From: Segetibacter sp.
Lineage (GTDB): Bacteria > Bacteroidota > Bacteroidia > Chitinophagales > Chitinophagaceae
Assembly (NCBI GenBank): GCA_028288505.1
Contig: JAQBNN010000205.1
Location: 1 to 35,437, forward strand
Length of the DNA stretch: 35,437 bases
Direction of reading: 5' to 3'
The notes beneath the pieces were generated by a model. The model made no database searches. It worked only from the letters and a program-made list of their open reading frames with translations, and was not told where the DNA came from. Shown piece after piece: positions 1 to 9,412 of the stretch (positions within the stretch are counted from its first letter, which is position 1; the number at the start of each line of letters is the position of its first letter). The translations under genes were made by a program, and so were the position numbers.

Positions 1-746
1 AAGTTGGAAAAATTTTGATGGCGCAGAGTTCAACCACACTTAAGAAAATGTCTTTAGAACTAGGGGGTAACGCGCCGTTAATTGTATTTGACGACGCCAA
101 CATTCAACAGGCGGTAAAGGGGGCCATTGCAAGCAAGTACCGGAATGCCGGGCAAACATGTGTATGTGTAAACCGCATTTTTGTACAGGAAGGAATTTAT
201 GCTGCTTTTATGAGGGAATACAAGAAAGCGGTTAAAGGTTTAAAGGTTGGTGCCGGCACCGGAAAGGGAATTGACATTGGTCCTTTGATCAATAAGGATT
301 CGGTCAAAAAGGTCAACCGCTTATTAAAAGATGCGGTAAAAAAAGATGGCACAATTACGTTGGGAGGACAACAACACGAGGCAGGGCCTTTATTCTTTCA
401 GCCCACCATAATTGAGAATTGTAATACGAAGATGGCTTTAAGTGAAGAAGAAATATTTGGGCCTGTGTCAGCGGTCTTCAAATTCTCCTCGGAAGATGAA
501 GTGGTTAAATTAGCGAATGATACGGCTTACGGCTTAGCTGCTTATTTCTTCTCGCAAAACATTAACCGTGTATGGCGCGTAGCAGAAAGATTAGAATATG
601 GAATGGTTGGCATAAATGAGGGAATAATATCGCACGCTGAAGCGCCTTTCGGCGGTGTAAAGGAAAGCGGTTTTGGTCGCGAAGGCAGCAAATATGGCAT
701 TGAGGATTATGTGAACATAAAATATTTGTGCTTAGGCGGAATGTAG
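1..746 (+). CDS. gabD: Succinate-semialdehyde/aldehyde dehydrogenase, C-terminal part (5' end outside window)
   Basis: Frame is open upstream of the listed TTG start (VGKILMAQSSTTLKKMSLELGGNAPLIVFDDA), with the ALDH motifs ELGGNAP and AGQTCVCVNR. Confidence 0.88.
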   Translation, partial: VGKILMAQSSTTLKKMSLELGGNAPLIVFDDANIQQAVKGAIASKYRNAGQTCVCVNRIFVQEGIYAAFMREYKKAVKGLKVGAGTGKGIDIGPLINKDSVKKVNRLLKDAVKKDGTITLGGQQHEAGPLFFQPTIIENCNTKMALSEEEIFGPVSAVFKFSSEDEVVKLANDTAYGLAAYFFSQNINRVWRVAERLEYGMVGINEGIISHAEAPFGGVKESGFGREGSKYGIEDYVNIKYLCLGGM

Positions 747-782
747 CAAGCGAGCACAGGTTGTTGCAGGTAGAACCAAAAG

Positions 783-806
783 TACAAGAGTGCGACGCAA
801 CGGCTG
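783..806 (+). repeat. Extragenic repeat, class B (gtacaagagtgcgacgcaacggct)
   Basis: Direct match to the 24-mer family; tail acaaatgccgg at 820-830. Confidence 0.9.
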
Positions 807-839
807 CTTAACCAAAAGTACAAATGCCGGCCTCCAAAT

Positions 840-2639
840 TTATTTTTCATAAATTCTTTCAACTGCATCTTTAAATTTCTCCATCACTATCTTTCTTTTT
901 AAACTCATTTTCGGGGTCATTTCACCGGTATCAATGGTCCACTCCTGCGGGAGCAATTCAAACTTTTTAATTTGCTCCACCTGGTTAAAATATTTGTTGT
1001 AGGTATCAATAAGTTCCCTGTACAACTTTACAACCTGGGGAAGTTTTATTACTTCTTCGTTATTGGTGAACGGAATGTTTTGCTCACGCATCCAGAGCTT
1101 TAAATTTGGAAATGAAGGCACGATGAGGGCGCCAACAAATTTGCGCTCTGCACCAACTACAATCAACTGTTCAATAAAAGGACTCTCTTTTAATTTGTTT
1201 TCGATAGGCTGAGGGGCTACATACTTGCCACCACTCGTTTTAAACAACTCTTTTTTACGATCGGTGATCTTCAAAAACTTTCCGTCCCACACGCCGATAT
1301 CGCCGGTGTGCAGCCAGCCATCAATTATCACCTCCTCAGTAAGATCAGGACGTTTGTAATAACCAACCATTACGCATGGTCCCTGCACGAGGATCTCGCT
1401 GTCTTCTGCAAGCTTAACCTTTAAGCCATTCAATGGCAAACCAACTGTTCCAAATTTTGTGTCAACACTTTGATCTTTCCTGTTTACACTTATAACCGGG
1501 CTGTTTTCAGTAGGGCCGTAGCCTTCATAAACGGGAATTTTCGCAGCATTAAAAATGCGCATTAGGTTAATAGGACAGGCGGCTCCACCAGTAATAATGA
1601 AGCTTACATTTCCACCTAACGCCTCCCTCCATTTACTAAAAATAAGTTTGTTAGCAAGGGCAAGCTGTATGTTGTAAGCAATGCCACCACTTTCAAGGTT
1701 GTCGTACTTTTCTGCTAAAGAAACGGCCCAGTAAAACAGTTTTCTTTTTACACCAGTCAACTCATTACCCTTCTGCATTATCTTTTCGAAAACCTTTTCC
1801 AGTAACCGCGGTACCGTGGTGAAACCATCAGGTTTTACCTCCCTTAAATTGTCACCAATTGTTTCAAGGCTTTCTGCATAATAAATGCTGATGCCGCTAA
1901 ACAAATAAATGTAGGTAACCATTTTCTCGAAGATGTGATTAAGCGGCAGAAAGCTTAAAACTTTCTGGTGCGGCGCATCAGGAAATGGAAAGCTCTCCCT
2001 GGAAAAAGCAAGGTTAGTATAAATGTTTTTGTGACTTAACATAACGCCCTTTGGCGTACCCGTTGTACCCGAAGTATAGATGATTGTTGCTACGTGTTCA
2101 ACCGATATAGATGCTTTAATTTTTTCGACTTGTGCAAGTGTTTGTTCATCTGCCAGTGCCGGTATTTCGCTCCAATGATTAGCACCTTCAACATGATCGA
2201 AAGTATAAATCATGGTTAAGCTAGGCACTTTCTCTTTTATTGAAATTACTTTTTCATACAGGTCGTGGTTGCTTACTATAATTAATTTTACTGATGCATC
2301 AGAAAGTATAAACTGTAGCTCATTAATATGTGTGGTGGGATAAATTGGAACGAGTATAGCACCTGTTTGCTGCACGGCAAGATCTGTAAAAATCCACTCG
2401 GGTCGGTTGCTACTAATAATAGCAACCTTATCTGATCCTTCCGCTGACATGTTGTTGGCACTAATGCCTAATTTTAAAAGGCCGGCGCTAAAGTTATTGG
2501 CTATTTGCTGTACCTGCGCTGTGCTGTAAGGCTTCCACACACCTTCTTCTTTAGCAACAAGCATATCAGTTTTTGTAAAGGCCGATAACTGGTATTCAAC
2601 GCAGTCAAACAATCGCTTAATCGTCATACTATTATTCAT
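840..2639 (-). CDS. Long-chain acyl-CoA synthetase (AMP-dependent synthetase/ligase)
   Basis: AMP-binding motifs IIYTSGTTGTPKGVMLSH, GYGPTENSPVIS, GWLHTGDIG, DRKKELFKTSGGKYVAPQPIE. Confidence 0.93.
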   Translation of the reverse strand: MNNSMTIKRLFDCVEYQLSAFTKTDMLVAKEEGVWKPYSTAQVQQIANNFSAGLLKLGISANNMSAEGSDKVAIISSNRPEWIFTDLAVQQTGAILVPIYPTTHINELQFILSDASVKLIIVSNHDLYEKVISIKEKVPSLTMIYTFDHVEGANHWSEIPALADEQTLAQVEKIKASISVEHVATIIYTSGTTGTPKGVMLSHKNIYTNLAFSRESFPFPDAPHQKVLSFLPLNHIFEKMVTYIYLFSGISIYYAESLETIGDNLREVKPDGFTTVPRLLEKVFEKIMQKGNELTGVKRKLFYWAVSLAEKYDNLESGGIAYNIQLALANKLIFSKWREALGGNVSFIITGGAACPINLMRIFNAAKIPVYEGYGPTENSPVISVNRKDQSVDTKFGTVGLPLNGLKVKLAEDSEILVQGPCVMVGYYKRPDLTEEVIIDGWLHTGDIGVWDGKFLKITDRKKELFKTSGGKYVAPQPIENKLKESPFIEQLIVVGAERKFVGALIVPSFPNLKLWMREQNIPFTNNEEVIKLPQVVKLYRELIDTYNKYFNQVEQIKKFELLPQEWTIDTGEMTPKMSLKRKIVMEKFKDAVERIYEK

Positions 2640-2719
2640 TCAATCGTTATTGCAATTTGGGTAAGAAGCAGTTAAGTTAAGAAGTATATTTTGTTGACAA
2701 GCAGTGTATCTTAATTCGC

Positions 2720-2743
2720 CATCGTTGTGTCACTCCCTTGTAC
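2720..2743 (-). repeat. Extragenic repeat, class A (catcgttgtgtcactcccttgtac)
   Basis: Reverse complement gtacaagggagtgacacaacgatg. Confidence 0.9.
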
Positions 2744-2865
2744 TGTTATTTCTTCACTCAGCGCCTAACAAAGCTGCTTAGCTGCTCTTGGTATAGCATA
2801 GCTGGTTTTTAACACCCAAACCGTCTTAAACGGTCTTAGGTTATATTAGACATTATCCTACAAAT

Positions 2866-2898
2866 AAAAAAGCCGGTAAAAATCTTACCAGCTTTATA
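2866..2898. terminator. Hairpin with flanking A/T tracts
   Basis: aaaaaagccGGTAAaaatcTTACCagcttta. Confidence 0.5.
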
Positions 2899-2982
2899 TT
2901 CTGTTGCTTGTATTAGCTATTTTTTTTACTTGAAAACAAGCGACTGTGAATTGGTTTTTAGAAGCAGCATAAAGAACAAAAA

Positions 2983-3006
2983 GTACAAGTGAGTGACACA
3001 ACGATG
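2983..3006 (+). repeat. Extragenic repeat, class A (gtacaagtgagtgacacaacgatg)
   Basis: Identical to the copies at 3669, 9697, 24986, 27659 and 35307. Confidence 0.95.
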
Positions 3007-3052
3007 TTGAAACTATTAGTTCAGCAGGCTGGAAGTAATTCAACATACACCT

Positions 3053-3583
3053 CTACTTCGCCTCATTATACTGGGCGAACCACGATGAATACTTCACGTA
3101 ATTATTAGCGATCCTGTTAATCTCTCCATTTATTTTTTCCTGCGAAACGTCTTTCACTTTTTTAGCAGGAACGCCGGCATAAATGCTTCCTTCTTCCACA
3201 ATGGTTCCTTCCAGCACAACTGCACCCGCTGCTATAATTGAATTGCTATGTACTACACAACGATCCATTACAATGGCACCCATTCCTATCAGCACGTTAT
3301 CATGTACAGTGCACCCATGTACAATTGCATTATGCCCAATAGAAACATTGTTGCCAATGTGGGTAGGATGCAATTGGTAAGTGCAGTGAACTACTGCATT
3401 GTCCTGTACATTTACTTTGTTGCCCATCCTGATAAAATTTACGTCACCTCTAATAACTGCATTAAACCAGATGCTGCATTCGTCACCCATTACTACGTCG
3501 CCCACAATAGTGGCGTTGGGCGCTATAAAGCAGTTGTTGCCATTAACCGGTGTTTTATCGTTTACAGTAAGTATATAAGCCAT
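3053..3583 (-). CDS. Gamma-carbonic anhydrase family / hexapeptide-repeat protein (YrdA/PaaY-like)
   Basis: Left-handed beta-helix hexapeptide repeats: GDVVMGDECSIWFNAVIRGDVNFIRMGNKVNVQDNAVVHCT. Confidence 0.92.
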   Translation of the reverse strand: MAYILTVNDKTPVNGNNCFIAPNATIVGDVVMGDECSIWFNAVIRGDVNFIRMGNKVNVQDNAVVHCTYQLHPTHIGNNVSIGHNAIVHGCTVHDNVLIGMGAIVMDRCVVHSNSIIAAGAVVLEGTIVEEGSIYAGVPAKKVKDVSQEKINGEINRIANNYVKYSSWFAQYNEAK

Positions 3584-3668
3584 GAAAAGAATTTAAAATT
3601 CAAAATTAAAAATTAAAAAATGAGTGCTGTTGCAGTCATGTTTTTTGTTGCTGAATAGAATACTAATT

Positions 3669-3692
3669 GTACAAGTGAGTGACACAACGATG
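3669..3692 (+). repeat. Extragenic repeat, class A
   Basis: gtacaagtgagtgacacaacgatg; tail aaacgccgataccaaaa follows. Confidence 0.95.
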
Positions 3693-3824
3693 CTTAATTA
3701 ATATACAAACGCCGATACCAAAATCTTTTTCAAATATCAAGCTAATAGCTGAAGTATGCGTATTTACAAAAACTATTACTCTCCATCTTAATGGGTGTTA
3801 CTTAATTTCGCCTGCAATTACATA

Positions 3825-5003
3825 ATGATGACCAATCGTCAACTATTTTTAAGTCACGTTGCCCAAACTTCGCCATCTCCAATTGGTATTGAAATGGTGA
3901 GAGCAAAGGGGGTGAACATGTGGGATGTTAGTGGTAAAAAATACATTGATCTTATTGCAGGTTTTAGTGTTTGTAATATTGGCCACGGTCATCCTAAAGT
4001 TGTAAAGGCAATTACAGACCAGGTGAATGAATATATGCACCTGATTGTTTACGGCGAGTTTATACAAACTCCGCAGGTTGCGTATGCTACAAAGCTTACT
4101 GATCATCTTCCTGCTTCATTGAACAGCGTTTATTTTACCAACAGTGGCGCAGAGGCGACCGAAGGCGCCATGAAACTTGCAAAGCGGGCAACGGGACGCA
4201 CAAAAATGATTGCGTGTAACAAGGCTTATCATGGTAGTACGCAAGGCGCTTTAAGTGTAATGGGGGATGAGTATTGGCGCAACTCCTTCAGGCCGTTGTT
4301 GCCGGGCATTTATCATGTTGATTATAACAGCGAGGAAGCTATTAAGCTGATTGATGATGATACCGCTTGTATTATTGTTGAAACTGTGCAGGCGGAAAGT
4401 GGAGTGAATAAGCCGTCCCAAGATTGGCTGCAGCAACTCCGTAAAAAGTGCGACGAGCATAACTGCTTACTGATCTTTGATGAAATACAGGCAGGCTTTG
4501 GCCGTACGGGAAGCCTTTGGGCTTTTGAACAATATAAAGTTGTTCCCGATGTTTTATTGCTTGGGAAAGCGCTTGGCGGAGGTATGCCTTTGGGTGCTTT
4601 TATAGCCGACATAAAATTAATGAACCTGTTAACGAGCGATCCTGTGCTTGGTCATATTACAACCTTTGGTGGTCACCCTGTTTGCTGTGCTGCTGGCCTT
4701 GCGGCATTTAACGTATTGTTAGAGAACGATTACATCTCAGCAGTGAAAGCGAAGGAGGAATTGTTTGTAAAACGATTAATCTATCCTGCAATTAAACAAG
4801 TAAGAACGGCAGGTTTATGGGCAGCAATAGAGTTCGAATCTTTCGAGTTTAACAAGCAGGTTATTGATGCATGTATAGAGAAGGGTATAATTACAGATTG
4901 GTTTTTATTTGCTCCTAATTGCATGCGCATTGCACCTCCGCTTACAATTACTCATCAGGAAATAGAAGAATGTTGCTCGATTATTTTGGAGAGTATTGGT
5001 TAG
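3825..5003 (+). CDS. Class III (PLP-dependent) aminotransferase, aspartate aminotransferase family
   Basis: FTNSGAEATEGAMKLAKRATGR, LLIFDEIQAGFGRTG, LGKALGGGMPLGAF. ORF starts at 3795 but the MMTNRQ start at 3825 is more plausible. Confidence 0.9.
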   Translation: MMTNRQLFLSHVAQTSPSPIGIEMVRAKGVNMWDVSGKKYIDLIAGFSVCNIGHGHPKVVKAITDQVNEYMHLIVYGEFIQTPQVAYATKLTDHLPASLNSVYFTNSGAEATEGAMKLAKRATGRTKMIACNKAYHGSTQGALSVMGDEYWRNSFRPLLPGIYHVDYNSEEAIKLIDDDTACIIVETVQAESGVNKPSQDWLQQLRKKCDEHNCLLIFDEIQAGFGRTGSLWAFEQYKVVPDVLLLGKALGGGMPLGAFIADIKLMNLLTSDPVLGHITTFGGHPVCCAAGLAAFNVLLENDYISAVKAKEELFVKRLIYPAIKQVRTAGLWAAIEFESFEFNKQVIDACIEKGIITDWFLFAPNCMRIAPPLTITHQEIEECCSIILESIG

Positions 5004-5011
5004 CATTTATA

Positions 5012-7111
5012 CTATTTCTTTTGCAATTTCCCTCTCTTTAAAGACGAGTGATAATCGTACCCGTAACCAAAAAGCTTTCCTTTAACGAGGTTTTTGCCTG
5101 TTTTAGATTTATCAATTGAAGCCATCCTTTCTTTCAAAAAATTGATCTCACCTTCAAGTGTATCTATTTTATTATTCAAATTCTGTTGAAGGTTCCTGCT
5201 TGTTCGGTTGAGCGTCGCAATTTCTTTATCTTTTATCAATAGCTCCGACTGCTTCTGTTTTAAATCATTCTCCTTGTTTCTCAACTGTTGTGAAATCGTT
5301 TTTCTTTCATTATTAAAATTAGAAATCTCCCTCAAATTTTTTTCATTGTCGCTAATGTGAGTTCTCTTAATAACTTCTGTTTCCTTATCTTTTGCTTTTA
5401 CTACTTCTGCCAGCTTATTAGTCCTTAATTTTTCTTCGTCAACATTTTTAGTTGCAATCTGTAGTTCATCTTTTAATCGATTGTTTTCTGCAACCAGCAC
5501 GGAATCTGAAGCGTTTATATCAGTTAAATTTGAAGTGGAGTCGAGTTTAGTATTCAAAAATTTTCCTTTATCCTTTTGGCCAAAAGGTTTTGGATGTTGA
5601 TCAATTGCACTATCTAATCCTGATAGTGTGTCTTTTTTTAACTCGATTGTATTGTTCAATTCGGTTAATACACTGTCTTTTACTTCAATATCTTTATCCA
5701 AAGTTTTTTTATACAATGCTGTCCCAGCATAAATAAATGAACATATTAAGACAGCAGCTACAATTAATATTGCTGATCTTCTTTTGGCTTTCCTGTGGGC
5801 TAAACGTAATGCTGCTTTTTTTCTTCTTTCTTCTCTGTCAGTTTTTACTAAGGTTACAATTACATCATGCGTCAATTCTATAGTTTGGCCTTCCTCTCTA
5901 ATAAAGTATTTTCCTCGAAGGACATTAATGCCTGGTTTTATTTTTTCGTCTATTTCAAGTGTCGAATATTTTGTTCGGAAACCTTCGTCAGTTATAAGTT
6001 CTTCTTCAATAAATTCTTGTATCGGATTAATTGCTAGAACGGCTTTAGACTGATCATGTGTATTTAAAGCTTTTAAACTTTCTTCAAGTACTTCGTTATA
6101 TAAAGACCTTAGCAAAACGCCTTTGGGATATTTATCAAGGAATGTGGAAGAAACTTTTTTTAATCCTTGATCATTTTTTTCCTTGTCAAGGAAGGTGCAA
6201 ACCTGGCTTAATAATGACGGCTCTACTTCAAAAGTATCTTGCAATCCATATTTGGTAGGTTGTAAAGAGTTTCCTGCCTCTTCAGTAATAAGCGATACAA
6301 TTTTCTTTGCTTCAGACAAGTCAATAGCATTAGGCCATGAATTTAGAATTACGTCTAATCCTTGCTCCGATGTCATGGCTCTCAATCTAAACCTGGAGTT
6401 CTTTGCAGAAGGTATCCTTGCAGTAATGCTTTCAATCTCGGGTAGAAAATCTTCTCTGAAAGCAAAGAGAACTTTACACTTTTGCTTGTTATAATTGTAA
6501 TTAAGCTTCAGGTTATTATTTACGATCTTATCCTTTATTTGCTTAGGCATTGAGTTTTCAATAAGGTCGGATAACTGCTGGATCAGGTTTTCCAATTTCT
6601 CCTTCTTGAATAAGCTGCTTTTATTAGCAAGAGTGAAAATTTCTTCGAACTGGTCGAATACAAGTACTGGAGTAACTACTTCCCACAAGCTTTCCCTATG
6701 GAAATACTCCCACAATGTTTCTGTATTATTCGGGTAGCTTTCTGCTCTAAATTCATCCATTGAAGTTGAATCCTTATTAGTTGCCTTTACATCCATTGCA
6801 TCCTTAATGGCTGCCTTTACTTGTGTGATAAGATCCGGGCAATTATTGGTGAATTCTAATCTAATTCTTATTGGTAAGCAATAATCTTCCCTTAGTTTAG
6901 GAAATACTCCGGCATTTAATAAAGAAGTTTTGCCGGTACCAGATTTTCCAAATACAATGGTTAAAGCATTAGCTTTAATAAGCTTATACAAAGTCTTTAT
7001 TTCTTCACCTCTTCCAAAAAATAAATTCGTCTGGTCCTCTGTATAAGCGTTTAAACCAATGAAAGGTGAAGAAGTTTCTTTTTTAGGATTGATTGAAGTT
7101 TCTGCAATCAT
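5012..7111 (-). CDS. nSTAND1-type P-loop NTPase with transmembrane segment and C-terminal coiled coil
   Basis: SSPFIGLNAYTEDQTNLFFGRGEEI..., Walker A GKSGTGKTS, Walker B VLVFDQFEEIF, TM segment SAILIVAAVLICSFIYAGTAL, then a long heptad-rich charged tail. Confidence 0.85.
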   Translation of the reverse strand: MIAETSINPKKETSSPFIGLNAYTEDQTNLFFGRGEEIKTLYKLIKANALTIVFGKSGTGKTSLLNAGVFPKLREDYCLPIRIRLEFTNNCPDLITQVKAAIKDAMDVKATNKDSTSMDEFRAESYPNNTETLWEYFHRESLWEVVTPVLVFDQFEEIFTLANKSSLFKKEKLENLIQQLSDLIENSMPKQIKDKIVNNNLKLNYNYNKQKCKVLFAFREDFLPEIESITARIPSAKNSRFRLRAMTSEQGLDVILNSWPNAIDLSEAKKIVSLITEEAGNSLQPTKYGLQDTFEVEPSLLSQVCTFLDKEKNDQGLKKVSSTFLDKYPKGVLLRSLYNEVLEESLKALNTHDQSKAVLAINPIQEFIEEELITDEGFRTKYSTLEIDEKIKPGINVLRGKYFIREEGQTIELTHDVIVTLVKTDREERRKKAALRLAHRKAKRRSAILIVAAVLICSFIYAGTALYKKTLDKDIEVKDSVLTELNNTIELKKDTLSGLDSAIDQHPKPFGQKDKGKFLNTKLDSTSNLTDINASDSVLVAENNRLKDELQIATKNVDEEKLRTNKLAEVVKAKDKETEVIKRTHISDNEKNLREISNFNNERKTISQQLRNKENDLKQKQSELLIKDKEIATLNRTSRNLQQNLNNKIDTLEGEINFLKERMASIDKSKTGKNLVKGKLFGYGYDYHSSLKRGKLQKK

Positions 7112-7121
7112 TTTAAATGAT

Positions 7122-8417
7122 TTAAGAAAGTTTAAGTATTTCTTTTACCCTATCAATAAATGCATTATCCATCTTGCCCTCGGGCACAGGTTCAATGCTT
7201 AAATCCTTGTAATAGTCTTTAATAATTTTGTTGTCCAGGTCTGTGTTGTCAATTACTATTGGCATTAAATACTTGTCTGCTTTACCGCCTTTTAATCTAT
7301 ACCTGTAGGTATCAGTGGCTCTCAACCATTCTTTAAGTACATACCTGTCTTCTTGAACCAGGCAGTTTTTTGAAATTAGTGGAATGAAAAGATCTGCATT
7401 CCTGATATTGTCTATTATATCATCTTCGTAGTTGTCTCCTGCTCGTAAACGTTCTTTATCGTACCAGCAAGTGAGGTTACTAACCTGCATTAAAGCTTGT
7501 TTTACATTTTCTACGGCCGCAGCGTCTTTATGCGTATAACTAAGAAAAATTACTTTGGGTTTTACTGTTGTTGGATTAATCAGGTTCCAATTATCCGTTA
7601 GTTCATCAATAAATTCCTTTGTGTTTCCTTCGTACGTTTTAGCATTATAATTTTTGAAAAACTCGTATTGCTTCTGGCGATGATTAGATGCATCATTAAC
7701 CACAATTATCTTATTTCTACGTTTTACCCAGTCATTCATTCTTTCATTCGATATTACTCTAAGAAAGAACCTGATCAACCAATCTGGTTGACTACAACCC
7801 AGGAAAAGCAAAGTTTTATTCTTAAAAGCATTCAAGATGTCAGGAGCATTAACAAGCATTCTTTCCTTAAAAGAAGTAGTAAACTCAAGCATTTCTTCAT
7901 CACGTAGAGCAGGATCTACTGATTTAAAAGAACCAAATACATTAAAAATTACCGGAGAGCTTAAGGTTTCAATGTCTTCGCAATCTTCAAAAGTTGAACA
8001 GATAGAAAAGTCAATTGCTTTCGCTGATTGTCCCTTTGACTTCAGGATCTGCTTTTCTATAAGCGTACTATAAACGGTAGTATTAGTAAAAAAGTTGAGC
8101 TTCTCAATTTGCAACAGCTTGTGCAATGCGGGAAAATGAGCGTCTATTTTGCCTGCCATTCGTTTTAAGCTGCTAATAATTGTATCAATATCCTGCCCTT
8201 GTTGCATTAGGTAAGAAATAGTTTCTGAAAGCGTATTCGTTGAATTTTCTTGAATATCATTTTCCTTTTCAAGTTGTCGTTTCAAAAAATTATCCACTGT
8301 TACTTCCTGTTCTTTCAGCTTAAACATTTCATTGCCTATTATAGGTATCACACTCCCTTCAGCAATTTTTTCCATTAGCACATCCCAACTAATCTTCGAG
8401 GATAAATTATTGATCAT
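7122..8417 (-). CDS. SIR2-like domain + C-terminal TIR domain protein
   Basis: N-terminus VIPIIGNEMF and LLFLGCSQPDWLIRFFLR resemble SIR2-like folds; C-terminus KVIFLSYTHKDAAAVENVKQAL...CWYDKERLRAGDNYEDDIIDNIRNADLFIPLISKN...KEWLRATD is a TIR domain. Confidence 0.82.
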   Translation of the reverse strand: MINNLSSKISWDVLMEKIAEGSVIPIIGNEMFKLKEQEVTVDNFLKRQLEKENDIQENSTNTLSETISYLMQQGQDIDTIISSLKRMAGKIDAHFPALHKLLQIEKLNFFTNTTVYSTLIEKQILKSKGQSAKAIDFSICSTFEDCEDIETLSSPVIFNVFGSFKSVDPALRDEEMLEFTTSFKERMLVNAPDILNAFKNKTLLFLGCSQPDWLIRFFLRVISNERMNDWVKRRNKIIVVNDASNHRQKQYEFFKNYNAKTYEGNTKEFIDELTDNWNLINPTTVKPKVIFLSYTHKDAAAVENVKQALMQVSNLTCWYDKERLRAGDNYEDDIIDNIRNADLFIPLISKNCLVQEDRYVLKEWLRATDTYRYRLKGGKADKYLMPIVIDNTDLDNKIIKDYYKDLSIEPVPEGKMDNAFIDRVKEILKLS

Positions 8418-8608
8418 ATCGATTGTGTTTTAATTAATAAGGATTGTAAGAATATTAGTAGGGGTTAAAATCCCGGAACCGAGAGGTGTTGATAGAGGTA
8501 GCAGTTGTTCGAAATCAAGTTATAAGGTAAAGCTTTTTATTAATGTTTTATATATGTTTTTATTATTATTTCTAAAAATCTAACTGAGTAATATATTTAC
8601 TCTAAAAA

Positions 8609-9412
8609 ATGGAAAAGATGCTTACAAACCACGAAATAGATTACCGCATTCATGGCGAAGAAATGCAGTATGTAGAAGTAGAATTAGATCCGCAGGAAAC
8701 GGCGATTGCAGAGAGTGGCAGTTTTATGATGATGGATGACGGCATACAGATGCAAACCATTTTTGGTGATGGAAGCCAGCAGCAAGGCGGCGGTTTTTTA
8801 GGTAAATTAATGGGTGCAGGCAAAAGGCTGTTAACAGGTGAAAGCCTTTTTATGACAGCCTTTACCAACGTCATGCATGGTAAACGCAGCGTAAGTTTTG
8901 CATCACCTTATCCAGGTAAAATTATTCCACTTGATTTGTTGCAGCTTAACGGAAAAGTGATCTGCCAAAAGGATGCTTTTTTATGTGCAGCCAAGGGCGT
9001 TAGTGTGGGTATAGATTTTCAACGAAGACTAGGCACCGGTATTTTTGGCGGTGAAGGTTTTATTATGCAGAAGCTTGAGGGAGACGGGATGGCTTTTGTG
9101 CATGCAGGCGGCCACGTGTTTGAAAGGGTGCTTGCCCCCGGCCAGATGATAAAGATTGACACCGGTTGTTTGGTTGCTCTAACCCAAACTGTCGACTACG
9201 ACATACAATTTGTTGGCGGAATTAAAAACACCATTTTTGGTGGTGAAGGTTTGTTTTTTGCTACCCTTCGTGGCCCGGGAAAGGTTTGGATTCAAACGCT
9301 GCCGGTTAGCCGTTTAGCGAGTCGCATTCTTTCTTATGGCACCACTAACCGCAAAGAAGAGGGCAGTATTTTAGGCGGCCTTGGGAATTTGTTGGACGGC
9401 GACGGGCGCTAG
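8609..9412 (+). CDS. AIM24 / TIGR00266 family protein
   Basis: [70 protein letters not shown]. Confidence 0.88.
   Translation: MEKMLTNHEIDYRIHGEEMQYVEVELDPQETAIAESGSFMMMDDGIQMQTIFGDGSQQQGGGFLGKLMGAGKRLLTGESLFMTAFTNVMHGKRSVSFASPYPGKIIPLDLLQLNGKVICQKDAFLCAAKGVSVGIDFQRRLGTGIFGGEGFIMQKLEGDGMAFVHAGGHVFERVLAPGQMIKIDTGCLVALTQTVDYDIQFVGGIKNTIFGGEGLFFATLRGPGKVWIQTLPVSRLASRILSYGTTNRKEEGSILGGLGNLLDGDGR

Noticed and set aside
3248-3616. 122-aa plus-strand ORF overlapping the gamma-carbonic anhydrase gene
   Set aside because: Antisense to a confident hexapeptide-repeat protein; its periodic sequence mirrors the repeats on the other strand.
4447-4458. gtgcgacgagca in the aminotransferase CDS
   Set aside because: Short partial match only, in coding sequence.
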